Shown here: positions 61,690 through 64,000 of the stretch, in pieces
Layout of the letters: every line of letters begins with the position of its first letter
Numbering within the stretch: position 1 is the first letter of the stretch
Assembly: GCA_900539525.1 (NCBI GenBank)
Contig: UQCM01000002.1
Location: 14,345-78,344, forward strand
Length of the DNA stretch: 64,000 nt
From: an uncultured Blautia sp.
GTDB taxonomy: Bacteria > Bacillota > Clostridia > Lachnospirales > Lachnospiraceae
Direction: 5' to 3'
Notes under the pieces: model-generated
The model's database searches: none
What the model saw: the letters and a program-made list of their open reading frames with translations, nothing else
What the model was told of the DNA's origin: nothing
Position numbers and translations under genes: made by a program

Positions 61690-63069
61690 TCACGCATGCG
61701 GTATATCCGTATATTCCGAAATCTCCCGATTGATCGTCACCAGATCGTCCACCGACAGATCATGGAGCTTCTTATGTCCTGTGATCCTTGCGAACATCTT
61801 CAGCTCTTCCAGCGATACCTTCAGATAATTGCCGACTCTTGTGGCTGCCACATCCTCCTTCAGCCTTGCACGCAGGGATGGATCCTGGGTGGCAATTCCC
61901 GCCGGGCACATGCCCGTACCGCAGATCCGGTACTGCTGACAGGCTGCTGCGATCAGTGCACCGGATGCCACTGCCACTGCGTCAGCTCCCATAGCGATCG
62001 CTTTTGCAAAATCAGAGGATACGCGAAGACCTCCCGTGATGATCAGGGCAATGTCAGATCCTACGGAATCGAGATACTTTCTCGCCCTGTACAGTGCATA
62101 AATTGTGGGCACGCTGGTGGATTCTCTCAGGAAGAACGGACTGGAACCGGTGGCGCCGCCTCTTCCGTCTATGGTGATGAAATCAGGCTCTGCAAACACA
62201 CAGAACTCCAGATCCTTCTCGATCCTTCCCGCTGCGATCTTAATTCCCACGGGGCGTCCCTCAGAAGCCTCCCGGAGCATATACACCAGCTCCTTTAAGT
62301 CCTCCTTCGTCTGAACATCCGGGAATTTGGACGGGCTCTGAATATCACAACCGACCTTCTTTCCCCGAATCGCCGCGATTTCCCTTGTCACCTTATCTCC
62401 CGGAAGATGGCCTCCCATGCCCGGCTTCGTGCCCTGCCCGATCTTGATCTCGATGGCATCCGAGGTCCTGAGATTTTCCGGCGTCACACTGTAACGATTT
62501 GGAACATATTCAAATATGTATTTATCGGCAGCCGCCTTCTCCTCCGGCAGGATACCGCCCTCACCGCTGCACATGGCACTTCCTGCCATAGCGCTTCCTC
62601 TGGCCAGGGATACCTTCGTTTCTTTCGAAAGTGCTCCAAAGGACATATGGGAAATGTATACAGGATTCTCCAGGATCATCGGTTTTTTCGCATGCTTTCC
62701 GATCACGGTCCTGGTGTCCACTTCCTCACCGTCATCCAGTGGCGGCGGGTTCAGCTGTGCACCCAGGATCAGGATATCATCCCACCCCGGCATCTTCATC
62801 TGTGTGCCCATGGAACTGTGAAGAGACTTTCCGCTGACAGCCATCTCGTGAATCTCTTTCATATAGCGGCAGGTCTCATCCTGCCTCGTGATCTGCGGAT
62901 CATAGGACAGATCCAGCGGCTTATTCTCATCCGGCACCTCTTCTGTTTTCAGGGAATCCCCCTCATACACCTCAAATTTCCCTACCTGATGACAGATGGG
63001 ACACTCATACCCCTCTGGAAGCTCCTGCCCGTCATAGATATAACCACATACAGAACATCTGAAACTCAT
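61690..63069 (-). CDS. Rubredoxin - FMN-binding glutamate-synthase-domain fusion
   Basis: A 459-residue protein. The first 50 residues are a rubredoxin-like module with 'FRCSVCGYIYDG' and 'YECPICHQVG' (two CxxC pairs). The rest (about 85-459) is the FMN/iron-sulfur synthase domain of GltB: 'VYISHMSFGALSKETKVSLARGSAMAG', 'SGEGGI', 'EIKIGQGTKPGMGGHLPGDKV', 'IDGRGGATGSSPFF', 'ITGGLRVSSDFAKAIAMGAD' and 'CGTGMCPAGIATQDP'. No glutaminase domain or GltD partner is present, so true glutamate synthesis from glutamine is doubtful; electrons may come through rubredoxin. AGGAGG precedes the ATG. Confidence 0.92.
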   Translation of the reverse strand: MSFRCSVCGYIYDGQELPEGYECPICHQVGKFEVYEGDSLKTEEVPDENKPLDLSYDPQITRQDETCRYMKEIHEMAVSGKSLHSSMGTQMKMPGWDDILILGAQLNPPPLDDGEEVDTRTVIGKHAKKPMILENPVYISHMSFGALSKETKVSLARGSAMAGSAMCSGEGGILPEEKAAADKYIFEYVPNRYSVTPENLRTSDAIEIKIGQGTKPGMGGHLPGDKVTREIAAIRGKKVGCDIQSPSKFPDVQTKEDLKELVYMLREASEGRPVGIKIAAGRIEKDLEFCVFAEPDFITIDGRGGATGSSPFFLRESTSVPTIYALYRARKYLDSVGSDIALIITGGLRVSSDFAKAIAMGADAVAVASGALIAAACQQYRICGTGMCPAGIATQDPSLRARLKEDVAATRVGNYLKVSLEELKMFARITGHKKLHDLSVDDLVTINREISEYTDIPHA

Positions 63070-63182
63070 AGACTACCTCCTCATAAGTATCTTATATTAG
63101 TAATAATTACTAATATTATAGTTCTGAAAATTCAGTTTTGTCAAGCAAATGTTGCAAATTTTAGGGTATAAATTCCAAATCA

Positions 63183-63340
63183 GGTAACTATTCAGAGTCC
63201 ATTCGCAAAATCGCCTCTGCGAGGCCTTCCTTTTGCTCATGCAGGGCTCTCGCCCTATAGATTCATAAAATTTTGCTCTGCTGAGCAAGCTCCCCAGAGC
63301 AAATTTTTATAAATCTGCATGACTCTGAACAGTTACCAAA
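63183..63340. repeat. 158-bp inverted-repeat element (MITE-like), fullest copy
   Basis: Ends GGTAACTATTCAGAGTC and GACTCTGAACAGTTACC are inverted repeats with one mismatch. Inside are nested arms CATGCAG/CTGCATG, and TTTGCTCTG/CAGAGCAAA within ATAAAATTTTGCTCTG/CAGAGCAAATTTTTAT. There is no ORF. It fills most of the 343-base gap between the GltB-like gene and ogt; the remainder holds the ogt promoter. Confidence 0.75.
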
Positions 63341-63359
63341 TCAGTATGAAAATCAGGAC

Positions 63360-63388
63360 TTGTAGGACGGGACGATAAAAGATATAAT
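63360..63388 (+). promoter_or_regulatory. Promoter of ogt
   Basis: TTGTAG (63360-63365) and TATAAT (63383-63388) are 17 bases apart, 24 bases upstream of the ATG. Confidence 0.75.
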
Positions 63389-63412
63389 GACAGAGTATAA
63401 GGAGGAAATCTC

Positions 63413-63937
63413 ATGTATTTTCAGACAGACTATGCGTCTCCTGTAGGCAAGATCACACTGGCAGGCGACGGCGGCCATCTGACCGGACTGTGGCTGGAAG
63501 GACAGAAATATTTTGCATCTACGATTAAGGAAGAAATGCACCGGAAAGATTCTCTGCCCGTATTCGAGGCGGCAAAAGACTGGCTCGACCGTTATTTTTC
63601 GGAAAAAAAACCGGCCATCTGCGAATTGCCCTTAGCCCCGGCAGGAAGCGATTTCCGCCAGGAGGTCTTGAAGCTGCTTTGTGAAATCCCGTACGGAGAA
63701 GTAACCACCTATGGGAACCTTGCAAGGAAAATTGCCGGAAAGCGAAATCTCCCCCGCATGTCCGCCCAGGCGATCGGCGGTGCCGTAAGCCACAATCCGA
63801 TCTCCATCATCATCCCCTGTCATCGTGTTGTTGGTACAAACGGCAGCCTGACCGGGTATGCAGGCGGAATTGATGTGAAAATAAAGCTGCTGGAGCTGGA
63901 AGGTGTGAACGTAAGCAGTAAGACCACAAAAAAATAA
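63413..63937 (+). CDS. ogt: Methylated-DNA-protein cysteine S-methyltransferase
   Basis: A 174-residue suicide enzyme that removes O6-alkyl groups from guanine. The active-site motif is 'IIIPCHRVVGTNGSLTGYAGG' with the acceptor C136, preceded by the DNA-binding helix 'VLKLLCEIPYGEVTTYGNLARKIAGKRNLPRMSAQAIGGAVSHNP'. Length fits the Ogt/MGT class. An AAGGAGG site precedes the ATG. Confidence 0.95.
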   Translation: MYFQTDYASPVGKITLAGDGGHLTGLWLEGQKYFASTIKEEMHRKDSLPVFEAAKDWLDRYFSEKKPAICELPLAPAGSDFRQEVLKLLCEIPYGEVTTYGNLARKIAGKRNLPRMSAQAIGGAVSHNPISIIIPCHRVVGTNGSLTGYAGGIDVKIKLLELEGVNVSSKTTKK

Positions 63938-63943
63938 CCGCCC

Positions 63944-64000
63944 TGTGAACCGACCCCAAAAAGTTAGACCATAAATCTAACGATTGGAGGTCGGTTTTCT
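63944..64000 (+). mobile_element. Probable left end of an IS3-family (IS150-like) insertion sequence, cut by window edge
   Basis: The edge sequence starts TGTGAACCGACCCC and continues AAAAAGTTAGACC, which has the form of the terminal inverted repeat of IS3/IS150-group elements in Firmicutes. TTGGAGG near the end would be the ribosome site of a first transposase ORF starting just outside the window. The same bases can fold as a hairpin (ACCGACC/GGTCGGT followed by TTTTCT), so a simple terminator for ogt is the alternative. Confidence 0.5.

Noticed and set aside
1..64000. tRNA, rRNA genes, replication origin, prophage
   Set aside because: I found no cloverleaf-like, rRNA, DnaA-box cluster or phage structural signatures when reading through the window.

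Overview
The window looks like chromosomal DNA from a Lachnospiraceae-type Firmicute (class Clostridia). The support is AGGAGG-type ribosome sites before almost every gene, oxygen/NO-defence proteins typical of anaerobes (fused flavodiiron protein, rubredoxin, hemerythrin), an S-box (SAM-I) leader before metK, a BspA-type leucine-rich protein, and family-typical proteins such as PqqD/HprK-like/S26 trios and rubredoxin-GltB fusions. I saw no rRNA or tRNA genes and no CRISPR array.

Region 1 (1-13.0 kb, minus strand) is the strain-variable half of a surface-polysaccharide locus: a partial gene at the left edge, Wzy-type polymerase, Wzx-type flippase, two GT4-type glycosyltransferases, a hexapeptide acetyltransferase, a CapA-like phosphoesterase, a CapK/PaaK-like adenylate-forming enzyme, two ATP-grasp ligases, a PglC-type initiating phosphoglycosyl transferase and a PglE/DegT-type aminotransferase. 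It is visibly A+T-rich, most strongly below 8.7 kb. At 13.0-14.3 kb it joins the rest through a scar of gene fragments, including a frameshifted 5' end of a second, different aminotransferase. Region 2 (14.3-24.4 kb) is the conserved half: CapD/PglF-like dehydratase, a small secreted LRR protein, tyrosine kinase CpsD, chain-length regulator CpsC, LytR-CpsA-Psr protein, phosphatase CpsB behind a strong promoter, then an ABC polysaccharide exporter (Wzm/Wzt-like) next to a PqqD / HPr-kinase-like / S26-peptidase group. Together the genes would start a glycan on undecaprenyl phosphate (CapD, aminotransferase, PglC), extend and decorate it, flip and polymerise it (Wzx/Wzy), set its length (CpsBCD) and attach it to the wall (LCP).

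Region 3 (24.4-37.6 kb) holds an OmpR/EnvZ-type two-component pair, an M50-like membrane metalloprotease, metK with its riboswitch, a large exported GH3 glycosidase with inverted domain order, and a membrane-bound AraC regulator divergent from an orphan solute-binding protein. Region 4 (37.8-49.0 kb) holds murA, aroK, a DUF885 peptidase, MarR, the flavodiiron/hemerythrin/rubredoxin operon facing a Crp/Fnr regulator, a beta-CASP RNase-like protein and murG. Region 5 (49.2-64 kb) is housekeeping: HIT protein, pgi, an unknown membrane protein, mtnN, a GldA/GldF/GldG-type ABC system, an M20 amidohydrolase, recQ, threonine aldolase, a rubredoxin-GltB fusion and ogt. The right edge cuts what looks like the left end of an IS3-family element.

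The least conventional signals are regulatory or repetitive: five helically phased 11-bp boxes before the Gld-type ABC operon, a Crp/Fnr palindrome centred near -41.5 of the rubredoxin promoter, a triple 38-bp repeat that codes the C-termini of two convergent genes on opposite strands, 46-bp tandem repeats before the ABC exporter, and families of small palindromic elements, two of which have supplied the C-terminal tails of real genes.
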